A stretch of DNA of 38,589 nucleotides, taken from contig NZ_JASHIM010000027.1 of assembly GCF_030733685.1 (NCBI RefSeq), positions 1-38,589 of the forward strand. The letters run 5' to 3'. This document shows positions 24,883 through 32,180 of the stretch, piece after piece. A program made the position numbers and the translations under genes. The DNA is from Roseovarius sp. MMSF_3281. Lineage in GTDB: Bacteria; Pseudomonadota; Alphaproteobacteria; Rhodobacterales; Rhodobacteraceae. The number at the start of each line of letters is the position of its first letter. The stretch's first letter is position 1. The notes beneath the pieces were generated by a model. That model was not told the origin of the DNA. It made no database searches and saw nothing but the letters and a program-made list of their open reading frames with translations.

Positions 24883-24909
24883 CTGTTTTAAAACAGGGAT
24901 ATACCCGGA

Positions 24910-25710
24910 TTACTTCACGCGGTCTATGAAGGCCCAGACCTCGGGCAGGGTATCGTTGCGCCACAGGTCGGTATGGCCCGCATCTGGAACCTCCAGAAAT
25001 CGTTTGTCCGTGCCCGTCGCCGCCTCGAAAAGCGCGCGGCCCTGTTCCGGCGGGATCATCCGGTCGTTCTGTCCATGCACCACCAAAAGCGGCATCGTCA
25101 GGGTCGCGGCCCTTGTCATGCTGTCCCATTCCTGCGTCAGATGCGCCAGCAGCGGGTCAATGCCGGGGTAAAGATGCCGGGCCACATCGCGGACCGAGGT
25201 AAAGGGCGCCTCAAGGATCACACCGGCGGGCGCAAGGCCCTTGTCCGGATGCGTCACGCCCCGGCCCAAAAGCTGCATCGCAACGCCTGTGCCAAGGCTT
25301 TCGCCATAGATCACCACGTGGGCGTCGCGCGGCAACTCGCGCCAGATGCCGGTGATGGCTTGGGTAATGGCCTCTTGCGACGGGGGGCCGTCACTTCCCG
25401 ATGATCCCGGATAGGCCGGCGCGACCACGCCATACCCCCGGGCCATGAAGCGCGAAAAGCGGCCCGCGCGGTTCGCAAGGTTTCCGGCGTTGCCATGCAG
25501 GTAGAAGATGGTGGGCTTTCCCGGCGCGGCGGTGGCCTGCCATGTGACAAGGCCCGCGCGCTTCACCTCCTGCATGCGCGGAACACCTGCGGCGGTCGGG
25601 GCAACGCGCGTGGCGTCAAAGGGATAGACAATCGCGCGTTCAATCGCCTGAAGCGAAAACCACGCGCCCCCCGTCAGAACGCCAAGGACAAGCGCCAGCC
25701 GCCAAAACAA
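24910..25710 (-). CDS. Membrane-anchored or exported alpha/beta hydrolase
   Basis: The 266-residue protein starts with a hydrophobic segment (LALVLGVLTGGAWFSL) not followed by a clear cleavage site, so an inner-membrane anchor with a periplasmic domain is likely. The hydrolase core has the oxyanion region FYLHGNAGNLANR, the nucleophile elbow GESLGTG (Ser138), an acid in VHGQNDRMIPPEQG and the catalytic His in DAGHTDLW. It resembles the YfhR/ABHD13 group. Only TTG at 25710 is available as start, three bases beyond the pccR stop, so it is probably co-transcribed with pccR. The substrate is unknown. Confidence 0.8.
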   Translation of the reverse strand: MFWRLALVLGVLTGGAWFSLQAIERAIVYPFDATRVAPTAAGVPRMQEVKRAGLVTWQATAAPGKPTIFYLHGNAGNLANRAGRFSRFMARGYGVVAPAYPGSSGSDGPPSQEAITQAITGIWRELPRDAHVVIYGESLGTGVAMQLLGRGVTHPDKGLAPAGVILEAPFTSVRDVARHLYPGIDPLLAHLTQEWDSMTRAATLTMPLLVVHGQNDRMIPPEQGRALFEAATGTDKRFLEVPDAGHTDLWRNDTLPEVWAFIDRVK

Positions 25711-25713
25711 GGC

Positions 25714-27114
25714 CTATCCCACCCGGTAAGGCAGAACATTGCGCTCGTCCGGCGTGACCTGCAACTGGCGTTCCAGCGGCGGAACGGACCGTTGATGGCA
25801 ATCGGTGCGCTCGCAGATTCGGCAGGAAATGCCGATCGGCTCGAAGGCGCGGGCATTGGTCAGGTCCAGATCGTCGGCATAGACAAGGGCGTCGGAATGT
25901 TTCACCTCGCAGCCCAAGGCGATGGCGAAGCGGCGTACCGGCGAACCGAAACTGCCGCCCGGTTTGCTGACATCCCGCGCAAGGCTGATGTAACGCACGC
26001 CATCGGGGGTTTCGGCCAATTGGCGCAGGAACCGACCGGGGGTTTCAAAGGCGCGGTGCACGTTCCACAACGGGCAGGCCCCGCCGAACCGCGCGAATTG
26101 CAGGCGCGTGGCGCTGTGGCGCTTGGTGATGGTCCCCGCCTGATCGACCCGCACGAAGAAAAACGGCACCCCCTTGGCGCCGGGGCGCTGCAGGGTACTC
26201 AGCCGATGACAGACCTGTTCGATGGAGGCACCGAAACGGTTGGCAAGAATCTCCAGATCGTGGCGGGTGTCTTGGGCGGCCTGCAGGAACATGCCATAGG
26301 GCATGAGGGCGGCACCCGCGAAATAGTTGGCCAGCCCCATCTTGGCGATGGCGCGGGCGGCCTCGGATTGGAACCGGGCAAGATCAAGCGTGGCCTCGAT
26401 CAGCTTGTCTTGGGTCAGCAGGGCCACCTGTAGAAGCATCTGGAAGGTGCGGGTTTCCGGCTCGGACCGCGAAGACAGGTAAAGCGTGCCGCTGTCGCGG
26501 TCGAAATGGCGCATCTTGCCGGTGTCGGCAAGGCTGACGCTTATTCCCATGTCCGAAAGGCGATCTTGGGCGATGTCGCGCACACCGCGTTGTGCGCCGG
26601 TGGGTTGGGCAAAGCGTTCGGCGGCGTGGTCCACGGCGTCGATATAGTTGTCGCAATAATGAAAGAAGTCGCGCACCTCGTCCCATGGGCTGGGCTGGGT
26701 GCGGGCATCTTCGCGGCCAAGGGCCTCGTCAAGGCTGGCCAGCCGCTCGTGGGTTTGCCGGTAGGTGCGATGCAGCTCCAGAAAGGCGCGCGCAAGGGCC
26801 GGGGCGTTCGAGGCCGTCAGCCGCAGGTCAGACAGGGGCGGCGGGTCATCGGCGAAAACCGGGTCGGCCAAAGCCTCGCGCATATCGCTGACCATGCGTT
26901 CGGCGTCGCCGGTGGAAAGCTCGGTCACGTCAAAGCCGAACTCTTGCGCGAGGGCCAGAACCACGGTGGTGCTGACGGGCCGGTTGTTGTTTTCCATCTG
27001 GTTGAGATAGGGCAGGGAAACCCCCAGCTTGGCCGCGAAATCCTTTTGCGTCAGGCCAAGGCGTTGCCGGGTTTCGCGCAGCTTGGCCCCGGCATAGAGT
27101 TTCTGGGTTGGCAT
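25714..27114 (-). CDS. pccR: ScfR-family transcriptional regulator (PccR-like)
   Basis: The 466-residue protein has an N-terminal XRE helix-turn-helix (KLRETRQRLGLTQKDFAAKLGVSLPYLNQMENNNRPVS) and the large C-terminal domain of short-chain fatty acyl-CoA regulators, ending with a Cys cluster (ISCRICERTDCHQRSVPPLERQ). In Rhodobacter sphaeroides PccR controls propionyl-CoA carboxylase genes; the pccB-pccA-mcm context here fits. The ATG at 27114 gives the conserved start; the frame is open far upstream but is antisense to the MFS gene. TTTGCA-type motifs and a cluster of TGTAC repeats lie upstream. Propionyl-CoA is the expected effector. Confidence 0.9.
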   Translation of the reverse strand: MPTQKLYAGAKLRETRQRLGLTQKDFAAKLGVSLPYLNQMENNNRPVSTTVVLALAQEFGFDVTELSTGDAERMVSDMREALADPVFADDPPPLSDLRLTASNAPALARAFLELHRTYRQTHERLASLDEALGREDARTQPSPWDEVRDFFHYCDNYIDAVDHAAERFAQPTGAQRGVRDIAQDRLSDMGISVSLADTGKMRHFDRDSGTLYLSSRSEPETRTFQMLLQVALLTQDKLIEATLDLARFQSEAARAIAKMGLANYFAGAALMPYGMFLQAAQDTRHDLEILANRFGASIEQVCHRLSTLQRPGAKGVPFFFVRVDQAGTITKRHSATRLQFARFGGACPLWNVHRAFETPGRFLRQLAETPDGVRYISLARDVSKPGGSFGSPVRRFAIALGCEVKHSDALVYADDLDLTNARAFEPIGISCRICERTDCHQRSVPPLERQLQVTPDERNVLPYRVG

Positions 27115-27138
27115 CTTGGTGGTCCCCCGCGGACATGG

Positions 27139-27180
27139 TTTGCAGATTTGCCGTGTTGCAATCAACTTTTGCAAATTTGC
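27139..27180. promoter_or_regulatory. Two TTTGCArATTTGC motifs before pccR
   Basis: TTTGCAGATTTGC (27139-27151) and TTTGCAAATTTGC (27168-27180) lie 25 and 54 bp upstream of the pccR ATG. The second is identical over 13 bp to a site before pccB at 28623-28635. TTTGCAAA is the core I recall for PccR sites, so autoregulation is likely. Confidence 0.65.
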
Positions 27181-27212
27181 GGATAGGCCGTAAAGAGGAT
27201 TTCTGGGCGTTA

Positions 27213-27289
27213 TGTACGAGTTGTACAGAGGCTTCCTGTTTGGAGTGGGATTTTGTACAGAAACCGGGGTCGGTCTGTACAAACTGTAC
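27213..27289. repeat. Cluster of five TGTAC repeats
   Basis: TGTAC occurs at 27213, 27222, 27254, 27276 and 27285. Two pairs are direct repeats with exactly 9-bp periodicity (TGTAC-N4-TGTAC), and three copies extend to the palindrome TGTACA. All lie between the MFS stop and the pccR-proximal TTTGCA motifs. Confidence 0.6.
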
Positions 27290-27290
27290 G

Positions 27291-28508
27291 TTACGCCATG
27301 GTCAGTTTGCGTTCGCGCCAGATGACGACACCGATGGCCGCGATGGCGCCGAGGGCGGTGCACAGCATGATCCACAAAAGCGGAAAGGCACCGGTGCCGG
27401 GGCCAAGCAAGGCGCCTGCCAGACCCGAAAGGGCAGCCCCCCCACCGATCATCATCGCGCCCGACAGACCGCTGGCCGTGCCTGCCAGGTGCGGGCGCAC
27501 CGAAAGCGCCCCGGCGGTGGCGTTGGGGATCAGCATCCCGTTGCCAAGGCCGATCAGGGTCATCAGCCCGAAGAAGGTCAGCGCCGTACCGAGGCCTGCG
27601 TAAAAAAACATTAGATTCAAGCCGATACCGCCCGCATTGAACAGCGTGCCCCAAAGCACCATGCGGTTGACGCCGACGCGGACCGAGAAACGCCCCGAGA
27701 TGAAATTTCCAAGGCAATAGCCAATCGCGGGGGCGCCGAAATAAATGCCCAGCGTGGCGGGGTCGAGGCCAAAGACCTGGTCACCCACGAAGGGCGCGCC
27801 GCCGAGGTAGGCAAAGAAGGCCCCCGAGGCCAGCGCGGCCGCCATCGAATAGCCCCAGAAACGCGGCGAGGTCAGAAGCTCGGGATATTCGCGGAATTGC
27901 TGTGTCAGGCTGCGCGCCGACTGTGGGGCGGTTTCTCCAAGGTCGCGCCAAGTCAGCCAGAAAACCCCCGCGCCAAGGATGAAGAGAGCCCAAAAATTTG
28001 CTTTCCAACCAAAGGCTTGGTCCAATATGCCGCCGATGGCCGGGCCGATCATCGGCACCACGGCCATGCCCATGGTGACATAGCCGATCATGCTGGCTGA
28101 CTCGCGCTCGGGCACGATGTCACGCACCACCGCACGGCTAAGGACCATGGCCACGACGACGGTGGCCTGGATCATGCGGAACGTCAGGAACATCCAGATA
28201 TTGGTGGCAAAGATGCACCCCAGCGTGGCCACAAGGAAAATGCCCAGCCCGCCAAGGATCACCGGGCGGCGGCCCATGCGATCCGAGACCGGCCCCATGA
28301 CGACTTGCAGGCAGGCGTTGATCGCCAGGTAAAGCGCCACCGACAACTGGATCAGGCGGTATTCGGTGTCGAAATAGGCGGTCATCCCCGGCAGCGAGGG
28401 CAGGAAAATGTTCATCGCAAGCGCCGAAATTCCCGCCAGCAGAATCAGGGTCATGATATGCGGCGGAGTGCTGCGATCCAGAAGGCGTATTTCGGGGCGA
28501 TCACTCAT
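27291..28508 (-). CDS. MFS multidrug efflux transporter (Bcr/CflA type)
   Basis: The 405-residue protein has twelve predicted membrane segments. The loop 2-3 MFS motif reads GPVSDRMGRRPVILGG. The N-terminal LAMNIFLPSLPGM and the later SRAVVRDIVPERESASMIGYVTMGMAVVPMIGPAIGG match the Bcr/CflA drug-resistance subfamily. It is divergent from pccB and upstream of pccR on the same strand. The shared upstream region holds the PccR-like motif, so the transporter could be co-regulated with propionate metabolism; the substrate cannot be told from the sequence. Confidence 0.88.
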   Translation of the reverse strand: MSDRPEIRLLDRSTPPHIMTLILLAGISALAMNIFLPSLPGMTAYFDTEYRLIQLSVALYLAINACLQVVMGPVSDRMGRRPVILGGLGIFLVATLGCIFATNIWMFLTFRMIQATVVVAMVLSRAVVRDIVPERESASMIGYVTMGMAVVPMIGPAIGGILDQAFGWKANFWALFILGAGVFWLTWRDLGETAPQSARSLTQQFREYPELLTSPRFWGYSMAAALASGAFFAYLGGAPFVGDQVFGLDPATLGIYFGAPAIGYCLGNFISGRFSVRVGVNRMVLWGTLFNAGGIGLNLMFFYAGLGTALTFFGLMTLIGLGNGMLIPNATAGALSVRPHLAGTASGLSGAMMIGGGAALSGLAGALLGPGTGAFPLLWIMLCTALGAIAAIGVVIWRERKLTMA

Positions 28509-28622
28509 AATCCAGCGTTAGGCCCGCCCGCCCCCTTTGTCCATGCACAGGAGTCTGTGACCGATTGCACAATGCCGGATAATTTGCAGTTATTCAGATA
28601 TGCAGATAACGCTTTGCGTTTC

Positions 28623-28635
28623 TTTGCAAATTTGC
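28623..28635. promoter_or_regulatory. PccR-like motif before pccB
   Basis: TTTGCAAATTTGC is identical to the motif at 27168-27180. Imperfect TTTGC units occur nearby (28583 and 28613). It lies 65 bp before the pccB ATG in the divergent interval with the MFS gene. Confidence 0.65.
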
Positions 28636-28699
28636 CGGAAACCTCTTTGTGTGACGGTGCGTTTTCCCTATTGTCGTGCAAAATCGCAAGGGGACCGTC

Positions 28700-30232
28700 A
28701 TGAAAGATATTCTTCAAGAACTCGAAGGGCGCCGGACCAAGGCCCGTCTGGGTGGGGGAGAGCGCCGGATCGAAGGCCAGCATTCCAAAGGTAAGTTAAC
28801 GGCGCGTGAACGTATCGACCTTTTGTTGGATGAGGGCAGCTTTGAAGAGTTCGACATGTTCGTCGCGCATCGCTGCACCGACTTCGGGATGGAAGAAAAC
28901 CGGCCCTACGGCGATGGTGTCGTGACCGGCTGGGGCACGATCAATGGCCGCCAAGTCTATGTTTTCAGTCAGGATTTTACCGTGCTTGGCGGCTCGGTGT
29001 CGGCAACGCACGCGATGAAGATTTGCAAGATCATGGATATGGCGATGCAGAACGGCGCGCCGGTGATCGGTATCAACGATTCGGGTGGCGCGCGGATTCA
29101 GGAAGGTGTCGACAGCCTTGCGGGCTATGGCGAGGTGTTCCAGCGCAATATCGAAGCCTCGGGCGTGGTGCCGCAGATCAGCGTGATCACCGGGCCTTGT
29201 GCCGGGGGGGCCGTCTACTCCCCCGCGATGACCGACTTTATCTTCATGGTGCGCGATAGCTCTTACATGTTCGTGACCGGCCCCGACGTGGTGAAGACGG
29301 TGACGAATGAACAGGTGACGGCGGAAGAGCTTGGAGGGGCCTCGACCCATACCAAGAAAAGTTCCGTTGCTGACGGGGCTTTCGAGAACGATGTCGAGGC
29401 AATGGCCGAAGTGCGCCGCTTGGTCGATTTCCTGCCGCTCAATAATCAGGAACCGGTGCCGGTGCGCCCCTTCTTCGACGATCCCGACCGCGCAGAGCCA
29501 AGCCTTGATACAATCGTTCCGGCCAACCCCAACATGCCCTACGACATGAAGGAGTTGATCACCAAGGTCGGCGATGAGGGCGATTTTTACGAGATTCAGG
29601 AAGATTTCGCCAAGAACATCATTACCGGCTTCATTCGCCTTGAGGGCCGCACCGTGGGTGTCGTGGCCAATCAGCCGATGGTTCTGGCCGGGTGTCTGGA
29701 CATCGACAGCAGCCGCAAGGCGGCCCGTTTCGTGCGGTTCTGCGATTGCTTCGATATTCCGATTCTCACCTTCGTTGACGTGCCCGGCTTCCTGCCGGGA
29801 ACCGGGCAGGAGCATGACGGCGTGATCAAGCACGGGGCCAAGCTTCTGTTTGCCTATGGCGAGGCGACGGTGCCGAAGGTGACCGTGATTACCCGTAAGG
29901 CCTATGGCGGGGCCTATGTCGTGATGTCCTCCAAGCACCTGCGCGGCGATATCAACTATGCTTGGCCGACGTCGGAGGTGGCGGTGATGGGCGCCAAGGG
30001 CGCGACCGAGATTCTCTATCGCTCGGAACTGGGCGACGAAGAGAAAATCGCCAAGCGGACGCAGGATTACGAAGACCGCTTCGCCAACCCGTTTGTCGCC
30101 GCCGAGCGTGGCTTCATCGACGAGGTGATTCAGCCACGCAGCACCCGCAAGCGTGTCAGCCGCGCCTTTGCCGCACTGCGCAATAAAAAGCGCAAGATGC
30201 CTTGGAAAAAGCACGACAATATCCCGCTGTAA
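28700..30232 (+). CDS. pccB: Propionyl-CoA carboxylase beta (carboxyltransferase) subunit
   Basis: The 510-residue cytosolic subunit transfers CO2 from carboxybiotin on PccA to propionyl-CoA, giving methylmalonyl-CoA. N-terminal half motifs are [39 protein letters not shown] and the oxyanion segment [16 protein letters not shown] (about residues 165-180). The C-terminal half has [17 protein letters not shown] and [18 protein letters not shown] (near 403). It ends in a basic tail, [15 protein letters not shown], typical of PccB. The ATG at 28700 follows AAGGGGACCGTC. A PccR-like motif lies upstream. Only small genes and terminators separate it from pccA. Confidence 0.96.
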   Translation: MKDILQELEGRRTKARLGGGERRIEGQHSKGKLTARERIDLLLDEGSFEEFDMFVAHRCTDFGMEENRPYGDGVVTGWGTINGRQVYVFSQDFTVLGGSVSATHAMKICKIMDMAMQNGAPVIGINDSGGARIQEGVDSLAGYGEVFQRNIEASGVVPQISVITGPCAGGAVYSPAMTDFIFMVRDSSYMFVTGPDVVKTVTNEQVTAEELGGASTHTKKSSVADGAFENDVEAMAEVRRLVDFLPLNNQEPVPVRPFFDDPDRAEPSLDTIVPANPNMPYDMKELITKVGDEGDFYEIQEDFAKNIITGFIRLEGRTVGVVANQPMVLAGCLDIDSSRKAARFVRFCDCFDIPILTFVDVPGFLPGTGQEHDGVIKHGAKLLFAYGEATVPKVTVITRKAYGGAYVVMSSKHLRGDINYAWPTSEVAVMGAKGATEILYRSELGDEEKIAKRTQDYEDRFANPFVAAERGFIDEVIQPRSTRKRVSRAFAALRNKKRKMPWKKHDNIPL

Positions 30233-30237
30233 GGGGG

Positions 30238-30654
30238 ATGCGACCTGTGGTGCGTTTCGGGCCCTTATTCGCCGCCCTGGTCCTTTGGGCCAGCCTTGCG
30301 GCGGCCCAGCAGGACGAGGCGAAGGAGGAGCGCCTTGTCCTGCCTTCGGGGCTAAAGGTCGTGCTTCAGGAAATGATCTGGAACGAGCGTGGAAACGGCT
30401 TGGCCTACCGCTTTCGTTTCGTCGCCACCGACTTGACCGGGCAAGAAAGCTTTGAAGAGACAATGACCGATCTGGAGTATCTTTGTAACAGCTACGCGGT
30501 GCCGCGGCTGTCGAATGTGGGGCCGCAGCCCAACCAGATCGTTATCTCGATCGCCAATCGAGAATCGGAATTTGGCGTTATGGATCCTGACCTTATCCAG
30601 GTTTTCGAAGCCTACCGCCTCGATCAGGGCGGCTGTATCTGGGAGATGTTCTAA
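30238..30654 (+). CDS. DUF6497-like exported protein
   Basis: The 138-residue protein has a Sec-type signal peptide (MRPVVRFGPLFAALVLWASLAAAQ). The mature part reads RLVLPSGLKVVLQEMIWNE and later LEYLCNSYAVPRLSNVGPQPNQIVISIANRESEFG. I recognise it as a roseobacter protein type of the DUF6497 kind, with two Cys that may be bonded. The ATG at 30238 comes 5 bp after the pccB stop, with AAGGGGG as ribosome site, so it is translated from the pccB mRNA. The in-frame ATG at 30202 is inside pccB and unlikely. Function is unknown. Confidence 0.72.
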   Translation: MRPVVRFGPLFAALVLWASLAAAQQDEAKEERLVLPSGLKVVLQEMIWNERGNGLAYRFRFVATDLTGQESFEETMTDLEYLCNSYAVPRLSNVGPQPNQIVISIANRESEFGVMDPDLIQVFEAYRLDQGGCIWEMF

Positions 30655-30719
30655 TGTGGCCACAATATGTTGCGGGCAAACCGGTCAATCCCTCGGGGGT
30701 TGAGGCTTTGTGGTCACAT
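30654..30719. repeat. Inverted repeat ATGTGGCCACA / TGTGGTCACAT
   Basis: An 11-bp inverted repeat with one mismatch (30654-30664, 30709-30719) overlaps the stop of the preceding gene; a smaller hairpin (CAATCCC/GGGGTTG) sits in the loop. Each arm is itself nearly palindromic. It may be a transcript-end structure or an operator for the small lipoprotein gene downstream. Confidence 0.35.
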
Positions 30720-30868
30720 ACGCGGGCGTTTGCTTGCGAAAAGTATGCAATTGACTGCGAGTCGGATATGATTAAGGGTGGTTGCACCCAAGTAACCCAT
30801 ACCTCGCAAGTAGGGCAGGTGGGGCGATTTTCGCTGCGTTTGCCCGCGTTTACAGACAGGAGACAAAT

Positions 30869-31015
30869 ATGTCGAACAGCATCAAGAGCCTTCTGGCCAT
30901 CGGTCTGGTTGCCTTCGTGGCGGCCTGTGCCCAACAATCGGCCGAAGAAGAATTCGTCGTTGTGGAGCCCGAGCCCATCACGACCGAGCCGACCTACACC
31001 GGCAAGTACAAGTAA
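30869..31015 (+). CDS. 48-residue putative lipoprotein
   Basis: The short product MSNSIKSLLAIGLVAFVAAC carries a lipobox (FVAAC) with Cys20 as the lipidation site. The mature part is a tiny acidic peptide (AQQSAEEEFVVVEPEPI, ending TGKYK). A clear ribosome site, CAGGAG, lies before the ATG at 30869. It is flanked upstream by the inverted repeat at 30654-30719 and downstream by a hairpin. It is too small for homology calls; an outer-membrane or periplasmic small lipoprotein is inferred. Confidence 0.7.
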   Translation: MSNSIKSLLAIGLVAFVAACAQQSAEEEFVVVEPEPITTEPTYTGKYK

Positions 31016-31058
31016 TCCTTTCGGGGATTACGCAGGGCGGGCCTTTGCGCCCGTCCTG
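31013..31058 (+). terminator. Tandem hairpins after the 48-residue lipoprotein gene
   Basis: TAATCC/GGATTA (31013-31018, 31025-31030) overlaps the stop codon. A second stem pairs CAGGGCGGGC with GCCCGTCCTG (31033-31058, one G-T). There is no T-tract, so termination strength is uncertain. Confidence 0.4.
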
Positions 31059-31096
31059 AATACCGCGCAACGCCCTTGTTTTCCGGAGGGTGTGGT

Positions 31097-31459
31097 ATGC
31101 TGAAGCATCGCGGTTTCCCGGGGCGTCTTCCCGGAACGGATTATCAATTCACAATTCGACGCGCCAATCCCAAGGGTGCCACGCCAATCACGCGGCGGGA
31201 ACGCTATCGCGATCGCAAGGCGGCGGATCGTCGGGCCGATGCGGGGTTCGTGCAGGCCCTTTGGCAGCATTTCGGTGACGAACCCTTTGAGCGCGGTAAT
31301 CTGGATGCCGGGCGGTTAAGCTGGCTCTTTGGGCGAGAGGTGAAGCCCGCCGAAGAAACGTTTGATTCGACCAGTTACGACGCGTTGTTGATTCTGGATG
31401 TGCCAGTTGCGCGCGCATCTTTTCCCGAGGCCTTTGACGATGAAGAGGGCTGGGAATGA
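31097..31459 (+). CDS. Conserved-looking small hypothetical protein
   Basis: I do not recognise the family. The 120-residue, soluble, charged protein has a basic N-terminal half (TRRERYRDRKAADRRADAGF) and an acidic C-terminal half ending EAFDDEEGWE. There is no signal peptide or membrane segment. The ATG at 31097 follows CCGGAGGGTGTGGT, a strong ribosome site. It lies between two small lipoprotein genes inside the pccB-pccA interval. A long open frame overlaps its stop downstream but looks non-coding. Confidence 0.65.
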   Translation: MLKHRGFPGRLPGTDYQFTIRRANPKGATPITRRERYRDRKAADRRADAGFVQALWQHFGDEPFERGNLDAGRLSWLFGREVKPAEETFDSTSYDALLILDVPVARASFPEAFDDEEGWE

Positions 31460-31472
31460 GTTTACAGGCGGT

Positions 31473-31700
31473 CTTTTCGGCCCAAAATGGCACCTTTTTG
31501 CCCAAGGGTTGCATTTTTGCGCGAAATGCAGCCGAAAAGGTATTCGACGTGCGTGCTGACTTGGCGTCGGGGGCGGCTTCTTCCACAGTCAGAGGCGTAG
31601 TGGTGGCCCCCCCCCAATGGGCCAAGACGCAAAGTCTGATCCGTTACCCTTCCCCTTGCAGGCGGACCTGTGCCATTTGGCGCAGGCCGCCTCTTTTTTT
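31473..31700 (+). ncRNA. Candidate structured RNA or long 3' UTR
   Basis: CTTTTCGGC (31473-31481) pairs with GCCGAAAAG (31531-31539), enclosing an inner GCATTT/AAATGC hairpin (31511-31529). The stretch ends at a strong intrinsic terminator (31660-31700). No convincing protein is encoded. It may be the processed 3' end of the preceding mRNA or an independent small RNA; no known family was recognised. Confidence 0.3.
31660..31700 (+). terminator. Strong intrinsic terminator between pccB and pccA
   Basis: AGGCGG then CCTGTGCC pair with GGCGCAGG then CCGCCT (one bulged A, one G-T), with an ATTT loop. CTTTTTTT follows. This is the clearest terminator in the interval. Confidence 0.85.
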
Positions 31701-31791
31701 CGTCATAGCAGAGACTTACGAGAATGAGCGGAGGCTTGCCCACCGGACGGCATCGCGCATCTGTGACTTGGAAAAGGCAGCGCCCATGGCG

Positions 31792-31821
31792 TTGATTGGG
31801 GTGACGACATCGTCCCATATT
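31792..31821 (+). promoter_or_regulatory. Possible promoter for the 69-residue lipoprotein gene
   Basis: TTGATT (31792-31797) and CATATT (31816-31821) are 18 bp apart, just after the terminator and just before the ATG at 31839. Predicted from weak consensus only. Confidence 0.3.
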
Positions 31822-31838
31822 TCGAAAGGCACAGTAGC

Positions 31839-32048
31839 ATGCGATCAATTACCCTCAGGGGCTTTGCCCTCGTCAGTGTTTTGGGCCTCGCGGCCTGTGG
31901 TGGTACCGTTCCCGAGCAGGCGCTCTTTGGCGCAGGTGCCGGGGTCGGCACCGCGGCGGTGCTTGACGGCAACCTTGCCGCAGGCGCGGTTGTCGGGGCC
32001 GCGGGGAACGTGGCTTACTGCCAAGCCTACCCACATCGCTGCAAATAG
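31839..32048 (+). CDS. 69-residue putative lipoprotein with glycine-rich segment
   Basis: The N-terminus MRSITLRGFALVSVLGLAAC has a lipobox (GLAAC). It is followed by a Gly/Ala-rich stretch (ALFGAGAGVGTAAVLDG, then AAGAVVGAAGNVAYC) like a glycine zipper, and a short tail AYPHRCK with two more Cys overall. A GAAAGG site lies 9 bp before the ATG. It is bounded by terminators on both sides, so it is probably its own transcript. It resembles the small glycine-zipper lipoproteins common in alphaproteobacteria; function unknown. Confidence 0.7.
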   Translation: MRSITLRGFALVSVLGLAACGGTVPEQALFGAGAGVGTAAVLDGNLAAGAVVGAAGNVAYCQAYPHRCK

Positions 32049-32089
32049 AATCGCGTCGCGCCGTACCCCGGCGCGCACCTCTAGTCATC

Positions 32090-32124
32090 GGACCATCGGC
32101 GCGGCCTGCGCCGGTGGTCCTTTT
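32090..32124 (+). terminator. Intrinsic terminator 56 bp before pccA
   Basis: GGACCATCGGCGC (32090-32102) pairs with GCGCCGGTGGTCC (32108-32120), 13 bp with one G-T, around a GGCCT loop. TTTT follows. It separates pccA from the upstream lipoprotein transcript. Confidence 0.8.
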
Positions 32125-32180
32125 CATGTCATGCCTGCGCGCGCCTGCGCCGGGCCAAGAACCGAAAGAAGGGACCAGCC

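Noticed and set aside
30654..30719. CRP-like site reading of TGTGGCCACA/TGTGGTCACA
   Set aside because: The half-sites do not keep the TGTGA-N6-TCACA spacing; described only as an inverted repeat.
30654..31103. 149-residue plus-strand frame starting with a TAATG overlap at the end of the DUF6497-like gene
   Set aside because: It runs through the small lipoprotein gene in another frame, has shadow-like composition (Arg/Ser/Pro-rich) and no domain. The real signals there are the lipobox ORF at 30869 and inverted repeats.
31723..31794. 23-codon ORF just after the terminator at 31700
   Set aside because: Weak ribosome site and basic, unstructured product; no evidence of coding.
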